NCBI GenBank assembly: GCA_027574665.1
Contig: CM050649.1
Coordinates: 63,392,150-63,456,149, forward strand
Direction: 5' to 3'
Source: Rhynochetos jubatus
Lineage: Eukaryota; Chordata; Aves; Eurypygiformes; Rhynochetidae
Length of the DNA stretch: 64,000 nucleotides
The position numbers and the translations under genes are program-made. Positions 25,307 through 38,000 of this stretch are shown in pieces. The notes below the pieces were generated by a model, which made no database searches, was not told the DNA's origin, and saw only the letters and a list, made by a program, of their open reading frames with translations. How positions within the stretch are numbered: the first letter of the stretch is position 1; each line of letters starts with the position of its first letter.

Positions 25307-28300
25307 TTTCACCCTTAAAAGAGATGGAAAAAGAGAGAAGGGCGGTTTTTCGCATTTCTCAGAGCTGAAGTGTCCCAAAGAGCCTTGCACCATTCCAGGC
25401 ACACTGTCGACCAGACATTCATTCCCTGACCCACAAACACAGACCTTGCTTACTTGAAGGGTGCCTCTATCTTCAAGAGGGGAAGAAATCAGCCTGGCTT
25501 ATAAGGTCCACTGTAAGGTCCACTGGACTGTCCCAGTCCACTGTAAAAATACTGTATCATCTTGTACACACTACTTATCATCTCCTGCCTGGTAGCAAGA
25601 CTGGTTTAAAAACATGTTGAAAAAAACACTTTAGTTTTAATGGCATTTCAAAGAAGCATTTTCTTCTTCTCTATCAACCTGTTTACAATTAAATTTCAAA
25701 TGGTCACAAATTATATTTAGCCCTAAATATAACATATGTAAACAACTAAATTTAATTAAAATAGTGCTTAAACAAGTACACACTTGCTGCTGTTGTGAAG
25801 TCAAAAGTGGGTGAAATTAAGGACGTCAGTGTTAGTGCACCAAAACCCTGCTGTTGTTGAAGAAGTAAACCGGCTCTTGGCAGAGCTAGTCTTTTCTGCA
25901 AGAGGAGAGTTTCTTCATTTTGACTTACTTAACTGCCTCATGCAAACTTGAGAAATAATGGTGAGCTAAAAAACAGGAAATACTGTTTTTCTTTTCCCAA
26001 TGAAGAATGCAAATAATATGTAGAAGGGTATGAACTGTTATTTCTAAGTTTTTAAAGGCTAGGGATAAGCATAAACGATCAGTTCAAAAGTTTGCAATGC
26101 AAGACTTGCTGCCTAGGTTAATGTTTTTCCTTCTAGTTGTGAAATGTTTCATTGGCCATAACATGATGCGACAGGCAGTCATGATGACCACAAGAGCCTG
26201 CCTGGAATCACACTGATCCCTGATGCTATTCTCATCATAGCCATTGGCACTTCCATCACCTTTGTTGTTTAGAGGCACGTGTCTGGGGCAAGACGTACTG
26301 AGTTTCTCTGACAAACACATCCCACATAACACTTTCATTTCTGGTCAGGAAGCTTTTTGCTTACACCTCCAGAGTTACAGGCAAACTTCAAAATCCACCA
26401 TAATAACTCCTGACATTGTTGTCCCTTAATGGTTCAGACTGGGACACCTGTCTCTCTCCTGTCTTGTGCATCTGGGTGTAGTCTCATGGTCATCACGGCC
26501 GGGATCAGCTGCCCTCGTTCACAGCTGGGCTGTATGTGAGGTACGTGCATGGTCTCTGAAGCTCAGAGGTCTTCAGGACTCTCAACAGGCACACCATCAA
26601 AAGGATCAAATTACAGTGTGATGTATAGAGCAATTTCAATCAGATACCAGAAGTGGAGAAACACCCCTGGAGTTAACACATAACCAGAATGACAATGTAG
26701 CCTGCAGCTTCTTGGTATTTGTAGTGATGACAGAACACAACGTTGGAAATATGAGTTGGACTTGATTTTGATACAACATATTTGAGGAGACAGAGAATGT
26801 CTTTTTAAGTCTGAGTTTGTCCTAAAGGAGAGCCTGTGTTTTTATTTTTCATAATTTTATGTGAAAAAAAAAGTATTACTGATTATTTTAGATGAAAAAA
26901 CCTGTAAATCCATCTACTGAAGATGCTGAATGCTTTCCTGCCAGCAAAACCTAAAGCATTCTCAGGGGTTTGTTTCAAGGAAAACCTAAATGCTTTTTAA
27001 ACAGAAATGTCCATAAAATATTATATGTTCAAAAGAGCATTTAATAACAACAGCGGTCATTGAAAATATCTTTCTGGTACCTCACCCCCAAATCCTCTTA
27101 AATTTTGTAAGAATCAGTTCTGTAGTGCACCCATCATGCTAGGAGACCAAATTATGAAGGTCTGAGTCAAGGAAATATAGTTCAGAGGTTGTTGCAAGTA
27201 ATTATCGACACAGTCAAAACAGCAAATCAATTCACACTGTGAATTAATTATCCTCACCATCACTGGAAGCTCTCTTTGACATTATATTTATGTCTATCAT
27301 TATTACTACTCTCTCCCATCTGAAGTCTTCTTGACTGAATTTAACTTCTAAGGAGCATCTTTTCGTGCTCCTCAAATTCCATCACTAAGTGAATCCCCCA
27401 AAAACAAATGGCATTTGCTCATATAAATCTCAGTGTTATCAGCTCTTGAGAACTTATTCCAAGCCTTCTGGTGGCTAGCACTTTTCTTCAAACTTCAGTT
27501 CCAGGAATCAATTACCTGCATGGAAATTTCAGCTTTAATTTAAAGAAAGGAAGCTTCTAGCCCGCAGGATTGTATGGAAAAGCTTAAAATAAAACCGAAA
27601 AAAAGTTTGGATATTATAAGACAAATAAAAAACTCCATGAATGATTACTTCTAAAAACCATACTATGTTTAAGCCAGACTCTTGATTTTAGGCATCTTGG
27701 CAGGTGACATCTGGAAGGACGTTTATGCTAGAAGCTGTTAGTCACCGTCTTCTAGGATACTCTGTGTCTGCTATTAAAGGGGTTGCTATGAATAATGCAC
27801 TCACCTATTTTTTGCATTTGTAAATTTTTATCAATGCCCTACAGTGTTTAGTAACCAAAACCAGAAGTTAAATCCACCACATTTCGTTCCACAACAGTCT
27901 TGCTTTTATTATTCTTGGGGTCAGCAGTGTAAACTGAAGCTTCTCTCTTTTTAAAAATATTCACTATCCCTAATACCAATTGATTCTTCTGTTCTGCATC
28001 TTCTTTAAACTATCTATACAGAAATGTGTTGTATTTGAACATGAAAGTTCAACAGACAGCAGAAATGTCACTGGACATTGACTTGTAATGCTTGAAAGAT
28101 TCAGTTTTCTGCCTCCTTAAGTGTCTTTTCATTGCCCCAATTCATTCTCGTACTTGCTGCAGCACCAGCAAAGTATCTTTGGCATCATTTACAGCCTTTG
28201 TTCATCTTGGAAGTGCATGCTTTCCTTTATGGAAAAAAAATAGTAACTCTCTACTCATTATGTGCAGTATTGTTTATTTCTTGGTTATTGTCCACCCAAT

Positions 28301-31272
28301 GGACATACTGAACAGGAATCAGGTCTTTATGCAGCAGAAATTGGAAGCCAAACCGGAGACATATTTAGCTTACAGGTACCAGTTTGTCATTTAGTGAAAC
28401 AAAACGGCTCTTTTGAAATATTGTCCTTCTGCATTATGCACTTTCAGTGCTTTAAAGTATTAGATTGCTGCCTAGCACTGCAAATACAGATGTGACTTGA
28501 ATGCCAACGCCTTCCGACGTCTACATCAGCAGTAAAATTTGAATTCACGTTCCTTAAAACTATGCTGGATAATTTGAGTTTGTATACAACTTCCATCCTC
28601 TACCTTGTGCACAATTTACCATGTATATCAGAAAGTAAAATGTAAATCCAAAGCAGCTCTCGGGCTGCTTAGAGGTTTTAAGACTTGCCAGCACTATTTT
28701 AGATAACAACAAATGGTTTTCTGCCACTTTTTAACATATGGGACACATTCTGGACAGAGCTGAGTTCACTAGATAAGAAAATTCTTTGTGACTTCCTACT
28801 TATATTTCTTACCTCTTTTCAGCTTCTTGAAATTAGGTATCAGCCAAACCAGAAATACTGTGGTGACTTCAGAAACCTCTACCATTGTATGTTTAATTTC
28901 CAGCTGAAAGTTCTGTGCTTTCATTTTCATTCAAACAGGAAAACTCCCGCATTTGTGTACATTACTTTGTCTTTATTACTGAATTGTTCAAGTTTACCCT
29001 TGAAAATACCATTTTCACCACTGAAGGAAAAACCATCAAAGTAGTAGTATTGTTACTAAGACCCTGAAAAGATCAGTTACCACTTTTAGTCCAGTGCCCC
29101 CTTGACAGATCTATTAAAGGCATCAGCTGGCAACACACCACTTTTCCAAAGCCTTTTCTGAGGTTAATATTTAATGATCTTGGCACTGATGTTTTTCCTC
29201 AACAAAAATCAGAGCGAAGCTCTTAGCTCATGTAAACTAACAGCACTATTGCCAGATCAGACTACAGATCCATCTGAAGATCTGTCCCTCTTTTATTTGA
29301 AGTTCCTCATAAGAAATCTGCTCTGCATATCATTACCTACGCTACTTTACACAGTGCTGTTTATAGCACCAAAGAAAGATACCAAAGCAAGACCAAAAGT
29401 CATTGTGTTACCACATGTGATGAGTCACCATCTGTAAACTTTTAATGTGGCCAGTGTATCTTCATATCTGAACAATCTGAATTAGCTGCTTTTTAATTAT
29501 CAGTAAATCAAAGAATCACAGTAAACTTTCCAGCCTTTGTTGTTCATTTCCTAGCAGAAGAAAATGATCTGGAGATCAGTGTGCCACAGCAACAAACACA
29601 GCAAGGCGTGCAGGAAGCACGCGTGCTGGGTTGGGTAGCCAGCCCAGGGGCTGGTGAGCACTGACCCACCTTCTGCTTAGTCACTGCTCTCCCAAGCTCC
29701 GTCTCCCTGCTCCAAAGTGTTTGCTGTGTGAATTAGGGTGCATCAGGCAGCATGTTAATGTGAGTGCACGGACATGACTACGGCAGTCACAAGCCTGCCG
29801 CATTCATATCAGGGATTGCTGTAAAACTTCATCCAGCAAGCATGAAAAACAATCAACTGTTTTGTTTGGATAAGAATTGGTGTTTGTAACGACAGTTTAC
29901 AACTGCAACAGTGCCATCATTTCTTACCATGTCTCTCTTTCCATCAGGCATACCATGATTTGTGGAAGCTGTGAGCTCACAGACATCTTTTCTTTGGAAG
30001 TAAAATTACTAAAATTGATTTTAAGTTGCCTTTTAGCATAAAACATAAGAACAACTATTATAGTAGTTTCAAATAAATTTATTTTGCACACGGAATCTAA
30101 GATGGACTTTTTCTCGATCTACCAAGGGGATTTCTTCACAAAGCTTGGAATTAACTTAAGAAGATTCATGAATTCATGAAGCAATGTAATCAAAAAAGGA
30201 AATACCTGAACATTTACATGCAATATAAATATTTATCAAAAAACACCCATTGGACCAATATTAAACATGGATCCTGAAGAGCTGGAGAATAAAGGATTTA
30301 GGCTACCTGAAAGAAAAACATTTGGAGCAATGCTAGCCCAGGCTCTCAAGGGGTAATATGCAGTCTGTTCCTGGTCCGAAAGCTGTGAGAAATGCACTGG
30401 TCATTTTGTCATACACACTTTGACAGAAAGGTCAAAGGAAGAATTTATGGGAATAGTACAGTCATTAACATGTGCTACAGAGAAAAAGTGATCAATCAAA
30501 CCACAACCCACTGCAAACTTCTGAACTCTGTTTTCTTCTTCTGTTTCAAATCACAAAGCCTGATATAATGCAGTACTCTCCCATCTTCATCACTTGAAGC
30601 AAAGATAATTTTTCTTCACATCCAAAATTTTCGACTAACATTTTGATGACATTCTCAACCCGAAAGAATACATTTTCCTGGTTTTCCCTGAACCATGACA
30701 TATCGCCACTTTTATAAGGTCATTTCACCTGACATTCATAAGTACGAGAGAGAGACTTGTTCTCTTGTAAAACATTGCAGAGACTTGATTATTGTTTCAC
30801 CTCTCAGCATTTTTGTTGAAGACTGAACCACCACACCAGCTACGCTCACCTCGCGATTCTTCCTATCCCAGCCACTTTTCAGCAGTGGCCTTATTATCAG
30901 AAGCTGCAAAGGGCCTAATGCATGGAGGAGATGGAAGTCATTTTGTGTTGATAATCCTAATGACCTTTGGCAAGCCAAGGAAACTCTTGATTCTGGGAGT
31001 CTATGAAGAGCGCAGAGAATGAGCTTTTATCCAAGACACAGAGTGATGGCAGAATTGCATACTCTTTCCTAAGTTCGTCTATTTGGGAAGTAGCCTTTCC
31101 CAGGGAGAGGCCTTTAACAAAAGAAGAGAGGGTTTCTGGCTGCTAGGAATGTCAGCTCATCATTTTAAAAATGTCTGAATAGACCTGTCATGATCTTTCT
31201 TTGGTAAAAAAATCACCATATTTTTCAAGTTTCCAGGTGACTAAGGAACACATTAATATTTGCTGCTAAACA
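25307..31272. other. AT-rich non-coding stretch without recognised genes
   Basis: Nearly 6 kb with no recognised exon, RNA or mobile element; frames are at most 100 codons. A GTCCACTG octamer occurs three times at 25,506-25,543. A perfect 16-bp palindrome lies at 30,165-30,180. The density of short AT-rich tracts is typical of bird macrochromosome intergenic DNA. Confidence 0.55.
30165..30180. repeat. Perfect 16-bp palindrome
   Basis: TTCATGAATTCATGAA is its own reverse complement with no spacer. It could be a dimeric protein-binding site or a chance event in AT-rich DNA. Confidence 0.9.
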
Positions 31273-31291
31273 TTTTTTTTTTTTTTTTTTT
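31273..31291 (+). repeat. Poly-T tract (19 T)
   Basis: Nineteen uninterrupted T residues, with no retroposon body recognised beside it. Confidence 0.95.
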
Positions 31292-32269
31292 AGGCTATCC
31301 ATAAAAACCCCATTGAAACCTGGTTCACAGCTGCCGGCTGGATTCTGCATGAGAAGTCCAGTGCCTCTTTACCCAGAGCAGAAATACCAAACGCAATCCA
31401 TTTATTATGCCAGACACACTAACGATGACAAACGCTTATCTGGCAGTCTTTTGGGTGACACATAGTCCCCACCAAAGAGCAGCACAAAGCGCCGGTACCG
31501 CCGGCTCCCTTCAGGTTTGTACAGGAGGTTGTGGATGCTCCTGTGACAGAGAGGAAAGGCAGCGTGTCTCGCCTGCCCTGAATTTCCAGGCACATATCAT
31601 AATAAGAGTGTGAGCTTTGGAAGGGAGGTGAGTAGGAACAGAAACCTTTCTTCTTTCCCATCTTTGATGCCACGTTTCAAGCAGTGAAGAAAGGGGAAGA
31701 CGGAGCTGCTGTGTCTAAAGGATTGCTTTGTCTCTCCTGCAAACTCTGCTGTGCTGGGGAGGTCGCAGCCTCCCTCCTTTCTCAAGGAAGCATAACTCTA
31801 TCATCTGGCCAGCCAGTCTGTGAGGAGACCACAGTGACGTTTGGTCAGTCACACACATACAGAGGATGAATAACTCAAGCCAGATTTATAAATGCAGCAT
31901 TTAAAAAAAGAACCCAAACCAACAACCTGTGCTGGTGGAAGTAAATTCAGTGGATAGGTCAGATGGAGATGATGACTCTATCAAGCATAATTCTCAAATA
32001 AATAAAAAACCTGTCATAAGATATTTCAGATAGGTGGATAAGGAAGAAACTGTGGCAGTGACTCCAAAGCTTCAGAAGGCGGCGTGTGTTTTGAATCATC
32101 GTGGGCTGCAGCAGCACAAAAATACACAGCTCGCCTTCAAGAGAATGAAGAAACAAAAATTAATGCCAACAATTGGCCTGGGGTTTTAAAAAGGCTAATC
32201 ACCCACAAGAAGTGATGAAAAAGGAGAGCTGAGTGTAAGATGGGAATAAAAAATATGGGAGCACAGGAC
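31292..32269. other. Non-coding stretch left of a CR1 copy
   Basis: No gene is recognised. A small CpG-bearing patch (GCGCCGGTACCGCCGG) lies at about 31,488-31,505, too short to be a CpG island. Frames are at most 84 codons. Confidence 0.5.
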
Positions 32270-32985
32270 TATTCACACATCAGCAGAAGGGCCAGGAATG
32301 GCTGTTGAGGAGCAGTTCTGCTGGAAAGAACTGGAGGAGCCGAGTGGACAGCAAACACATGCAGTGTGCACTGTGCACTTTAGTAGGTGCGAAGGCTGAT
32401 GGTACTGTGGGCAGTATGAACAGGGGGATCTCCCCACACAATGAGGGAAGGGATTATTTGCCTCTACAGAGCACTTATTAGACCACAGCTACATACTGTG
32501 TCCAGTTTTCGGGCCCCCAGCACAGGACAGACATAGACAAACTGGAGTGGGCTGAGGAGGGGGGGGGCTGGGTCTGGAGCACTCATCCCATGAGGAGCTG
32601 GGCTGGGTCAGCCTGGAGAAAGGGTGGCTTTGGCAGCACCTAATAGTACCACTGTCTGCAGTGCCTACAAGGGGTCACCAGGAAGGTGAAGCTGAGCTCT
32701 TCATAGCGATTCATGGGGAGGATAGGAGACAGTGCGCAAAATTGCAACAGGAGAGAGGTAACCAGGGTATAAGGAAAAGTTTTTTCCCCATGAGGACAAC
32801 CAGGCAGGAGAGAAAGTTGCCCCAAAAGGCTGGGCCTTTCCCATCCCTGCAGGCTTTCAAACCCAAGCAGACACAGCCCTGAGCAGTCTGGTCTGGCCCC
32901 AGAGCTGGCCCTGCTTTGGGCAGAAGTTTGAAGCAGAGACCTCCAAGGTCTAACCTGAATTATTCTGTGATTCTTCTAGGATCAG
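32270..32985 (+). mobile_element. CR1 LINE copy, 5'-truncated, 3' end complete
   Basis: A plus-strand CR1 non-LTR retrotransposon covers the end of the reverse-transcriptase ORF region and the 3' UTR. Recognisable blocks in order are: a segment corresponding to the consensus stretch on multi-copy lodging and dispute of payment ('GTGTCCAGTTTTCGGGCCCCCAGCACA') at about 32,498-32,524; the GGAGCACTCATCCCATGAGGAG block at about 32,576; the CAGCCTGGAGAAAGGGTGGCTTTGGCAGCACCTAATAG-like block at about 32,610-32,646; and the tail ATTATTCTGTGATTCTT near 32,959-32,975. The left boundary is approximate. Many small gaps and substitutions relative to the remembered consensus mark it as older than the 25.2-kb copy and probably of a different subfamily. 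No ORF survives. Confidence 0.88.
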
Positions 32986-34456
32986 TGGATCATCCCAAAG
33001 TTTCATCTTGCATAATATAAGATGTATTAGTAAAGGTTATAGGAATATAAAAAGCTCTTGAGTGCAAAAAAGGAACTAGACCCTCATTATAGAACTATAT
33101 ATGCAAATTTCAATTTGAACTGAGTATACTAAGGTGCAACAAGTGAACAGAAATAAACAATACCTGCTGCCTCTTTCCCTCAGTTTAAACTTTCCCAGAT
33201 GCCTAGGTTAGAGGTTATAAACAGAGGTTATAAACCATCACCATGGAGAGAATGCCTTCTGCTTTTATTCCCTTTGAAAACACGTCCATCAAAGCTGCTT
33301 CAAAGCCCCAAATGCAAAAAGAGAGATTTGACAGTAAAATGTAAAGATGTCATTGCTTTCCTAGGGAAAGAAAATACCTGGCTTCTCCAGTCTCTATAGC
33401 AACAGTCAGTAAATACGATTAGCAGTAACAAGAAAGCATATCACATTGGGTGAATCTTTTATCTTAACTTACTCTTATATCTCATTTTAAAGGCCATTCC
33501 TGGCATTATTATTATATAAAAGGTCTTTATTGCACTGTTGGAAAACTCTATGATTCACATTCACTCTTGGTATAAATCTGCTGACTCACACTAACAAGAA
33601 TAAGTATGATTCTAAGTCTATGACCAAAGAGACAAAAAGATTTTCTTTAAAGTTGCACAGCAAGAGCTGCATATTTATGAGAATATGCCACTTGGAGGAT
33701 TATTTATCACAAGCAACAGACTTTCCAGGCTACTGAGCAACTTTATTACAAGCAGGTACACACCAGCATATTTCAGTTATACACAATTCTCCCACATTGC
33801 AACAAGACTAAAATGATGTGATAAACCTGGGTTCAGCACACTGAGCCATCAGGAAAATCCACAGCACTGTGGTGCAACATCTCTGTTAGATGCACTCCTG
33901 TGATGATATTGTTACTCTTCGCTTTTTAAACCAACTATTCATAGAAGTGGCTGGGCCAGGCTCTAGGGATGACTCTCAGGGCCAGGCAACATGGTATCTA
34001 TAGGAGCTCTTACTATCCTAGGATACAAATCTAGTCACCATTTTCACCATGCAACACAGAGGCACTTTCCATGGGAAAAAAAGATTTTCATCCTGCATTT
34101 AGATGGATGACCTTTTACAGGGACCTGTACTGGATTGTCAGTGATCTCAAGTGGGAAGGAAAGCATCATACACTTTCCCACTTCAGAGAGACAGTAATAG
34201 AGCTGGATGTCCTCTCCTCTCTGTTACACTGTGTGGTTTAATTACACACACATGTATGGATAAGCAAAAGGATCCTTTCGTTTATGTACTAGGAATTTAT
34301 ACTACTAATTACAGGCGTTTCCAGTGGAAAGTAATTTAGGTCTTGAAATTTACAAATTTGAGTATTTAAATGCTTATTTATATGAATAGGTCTGCTAAAA
34401 AATAATAGGAACAGCCTATGCAAATGGGGCTGGCAAGATCCCTGCCTCTTCACATC
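32986..34456. other. Non-coding stretch between CR1 and LTR insertions
   Basis: No gene is recognised. A local duplication of GAGGTTATAAAC occurs at about 33,210-33,233. Frames are at most 66 codons. Confidence 0.55.
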
Positions 34457-35014
34457 TGTTGTAGTTTAACCCCAGCCAGCAACTAAGCAACACAGAGCAG
34501 CTCACTCACTCCCACCCCAGTGGCAGGGTGGGGGAGACAATAGGAAGGGTAAAAGTGAGAAAACTTGTGGGTTAAGATAAAGACAGTTCAATAGGTAAAG
34601 CAAAAAACATGCAATCAGGGAAAGCAAAACACAGAATTCATTCACCACTTCCCATCAGCAGGCAGATGTTCAGCCATACCCAGGAAAGCAGGGCTCCATC
34701 ACACCTAATGGTTACCTGGGAAAACAAATGCCACCCTTCCTTCTTCCTCACCCAGCTTTATATGCTCTGCATGGCACCATATGGTATGGGATATCCCTTT
34801 GGTCAGTTGGGGTCAGTGTCCCGGCTGTGTGCCCTCCCAGCTTCTTGTGCACCCCCAGCCCACTCGCTGAAAAGGCCTTGGCTCTGTGTAAGCTCTGCTC
34901 AGCAGGAACTGACACATCCCCGTGTTATCAACACTGCTTCCAGCACAACTCCAAAACGGCCCCACACCAGCTACTATGAAGAAAATCAACTCCATCCCAG
35001 CCAAAACCAGCACA
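34457..35014 (-). mobile_element. Solo LTR of an avian endogenous retrovirus
   Basis: The 558-bp element has TG...CA ends on both strands and lies in minus orientation. It closely follows a family I remember as very common in neoavian genomes; the exact family name is not asserted. Read on the minus strand, the CAGCCAAAACCAGCACA end is the 5' edge, a TATAAA box lies at 34,757-34,762, and a sequence related to the family's polyadenylation region lies around 34,575-34,595. The flanks ACATC (34,452-34,456) and GCATC (35,015-35,019) match at four of five bases, consistent with a 5-bp target duplication as made by ERVL-like integrases. No gag, pol or env sequence lies on either side, so recombination between two LTRs has probably removed the interior. 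Frames of 60-147 codons across it are fortuitous. Confidence 0.9.
34757..34762 (-). promoter_or_regulatory. LTR TATA box
   Basis: TATAAA on the minus strand, inside the solo LTR at the position expected for the U3/R core promoter. The element could have supplied minus-strand transcription into the DNA on its left, but nothing in the sequence shows that it is used now. Confidence 0.6.
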
Positions 35015-38000
35015 GCATCTTGAGAACTGCAGCTTACAGTTGCTCAGACTGAAGTACTGATCTTTTCAATTTATATTAGGCTATGCAGTGTTACATAATG
35101 CCAAAAGGAAAAGGCAGCGGAGAGAGTGTATGTCACCACATCTGATTTACACTGCACTTTGTGTTCTCACCACTCCTGATAAAGAAACTTCACAAATTAC
35201 TGGTTAAACTGGTAGCATATTAAAGTCACATGCAAATAGCTATCTCCACTTCCATGCTGTGAAAAATCAGGGTCTTGTTTCTCTAATCAGCCTATGTTTC
35301 AGGTATCCTATTGGCAGCATATGGATCACGTAACAAAGACAGAACATGCCTAGTATCTGAGATTAAAAAAAAGGTAATAAAGCTCCATTTATATCATGCA
35401 TTGGCCTTTTTGGACAGTCTTTGGAGCATTACTGATGTCAGTCCCATGTGCTAGTTGCTTTTTGAAGACCTTCATCTATTTGAAGCTTTTCAAACACTTT
35501 TGAAAGGATGTCTACAAAGTCCTGCAAACGCCAAGAGCAGTTGATTTAACACGACTCTAACTAAGGCAAAATGAACTGAAGCAATTTCTCCTGTCCCTGC
35601 AGGTACTGTGTTGAAATATTTTATCTGAAGTCTTCAGAACTATCCCATTGAAAATATCTTTTAAGAAGCTTCAGTCTCTTCACACATCAAAAAAGTGTGC
35701 AGTGTATTTGGAGGGAGGGGAAAATCCCTAAAATCAATGTTGTTATTGCAGTCCTAATAGGCTCTGCCATATTCTAGGCAGTCTAGTTTTGATAGCGGCA
35801 AATTTCATTAAGATCTGTCTTGAGACACCACACAGTTTCAGAACTCTTTAGAAGTCAGAGTTTTCCTTCAAAAACATTTCAAGCAAAGGCTATAAAAATA
35901 CTACTAGGGGTCTTTTCCTTGATCGCAGTGGTACCTCTGGGAAAGGAATTATTACTACCTTTGTAGTTTGGTAATAAGGGGCTACTGTCTGTCCTTTAAA
36001 GTGATTTGAGTCAGGCTCTAAGTTGTTGTATTATAATGTGGTGTGTGTGACGTCTGTTTATTGTCTTTGTCTCCTCCCACATATGCTTCTGTCGAGATGT
36101 TCCTGCTGATACTGTATTTTGTACATTTTAAAAGAATCCTGTCAGGTAAGGATTTGAAAAATACAACAAGAAATAGTTACAAACATGTAATCTTCATGAG
36201 AACTAAGTAATTTACGATACACGACTGAATATATAAAACATAGTCTAAAGGACAGTGTGTGCATTCCTATGAAGTGCATGGTGCATAGGGAATGGGAACT
36301 GCTGAGAAAACTTTGGAAAATCACATTAAAAATGAGAGCTTCTAGGCAGAACAGGAGCAGTCTGCAATAAGTGTGTTCTCATCCTGGGGAGCAAGAGGGG
36401 TTGTTATTAATTTACATCACCTTAGCAGGATGAAGGCTTGCATAGAGGAAACAGAGACTAAAAAACCATTCCATTCCAAAAAGACTGTTATTCAAAGGAC
36501 ACTCCAGGATATCCCAGAATAGTTTTGAAACTAGTTTTATTCAAAGTATGTTCCTTTCAGTCAGACTGTTGACCAATTGTCATCATATTGTGCTTTCCTA
36601 ATGCTGCAATAACTATGCACTGGGGGGAAATTAGAGCCCATGAAAAAAAAAAAAATTGGTACCAGCCCACGCTGCAGGATGGCCTCAATACTGCAGACTT
36701 CATAAGAAAAGAAAAGCATTTACTTCAGGGATAAGCATGGCCTATTGAAGAGCCGTGGGTCATGGGGGTATTATGCTGAACCTCCACCCTCCAACACCTG
36801 CCGCTTCACCACCACCACCACCACCGGTGGGAGGACAAGAGGGGAGAGAGGCAGAGAATTATCCCACTTTTGTCTCAAGTATATGTTGGGTTTTTTATGT
36901 GACACCTGTGCACATTTTAGCTCTTGACTCCCCGCTTGGTCCCTCCTGGGGGCATTCCCCGACCTGTTCTACTGTCAGAGCTTCGGAGTCCAGAGAGACA
37001 AAAGCAAGTCTCCTGGGGGAGAGCTGGCTGATGTAAGTAAAGGCTATGCAATCTGGCTTACGGGGAGCCTGACAAATGTGTAAGGAGCCACTTTCCATAG
37101 TCATTTTCTGCCATAAGGTTTGGCTAGAAGCCTGTGGCCAGTCCTGAAAATACTGTGTCCGAGGTGAACGAAGCACAAAAGGTGCCTCAGGGTGTGCACG
37201 CTGGCACTGCTGGCACCGCCCATCAGTTCTGGCAAACACAAAGTAGTTTGTCACCAAGAAAGGTCTACCCTTGCACAGCACACCTGGCTCCTGGAAGGTC
37301 ATCCCTAGGTATTTCCTTCTTACTCCGCAACTCCCTTTCCCTCTAGAACAGCTGGGTGACTCTGAATGTCATTTGTACTCTTTTCCTCATTAGACTTTCC
37401 CAGTAATTTATTCCATATGTTTATTATTCCCTGCACATAATAGTACTGCTGGAGTTCCCTCCTGTCTGCATTATGTCCTCAGTTTCCTATTAAAAATATT
37501 TCTCTACCAACTTGTTAGTCCTTTCCATAATGATAAAACCTCTTTTTATTAACTCTTGCATATCTTATTTTCCAAAAATGACAAAGCCATCTTCCCAGCT
37601 GTGCTCACACTTTAATTTTGTTGCAGTTGGTCTGGAATGTCTTATACTATGTTCCTTCCAGGGAATCACGGTCTGCCCGTAGCTAACCCTTCACCACTGA
37701 ACACAGGCTCTCACCTGTCTCCAAATGAACTCTTGTGCATACACCTTCACCCAACACTTAGCAATTTTCAGGCATGATGTAGCTTTAGGGGGTTAACTGC
37801 TGCAGGGGGAGGTAAGGTCGAGGAAGGTAAGATTAAAAAAAAAGAAGAATCAGCACAGTAAAACACCCCAGCAACGTGTCTGATGGAGGAACAAAATAGC
37901 ATATAAGCAGAATAGCACATAAGTCCACAGTCAGCACAGGAAGCAAGCCAGCTTCAGCCACAGATGTTTGCCAAGAGCCCCCGTATCATTGTCAATTGCC

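Noticed and set aside
34609-35052. 147-codon plus-strand frame
   Set aside because: It lies almost wholly inside the solo LTR, antisense to it, so it is not a host gene or a viral ORF.
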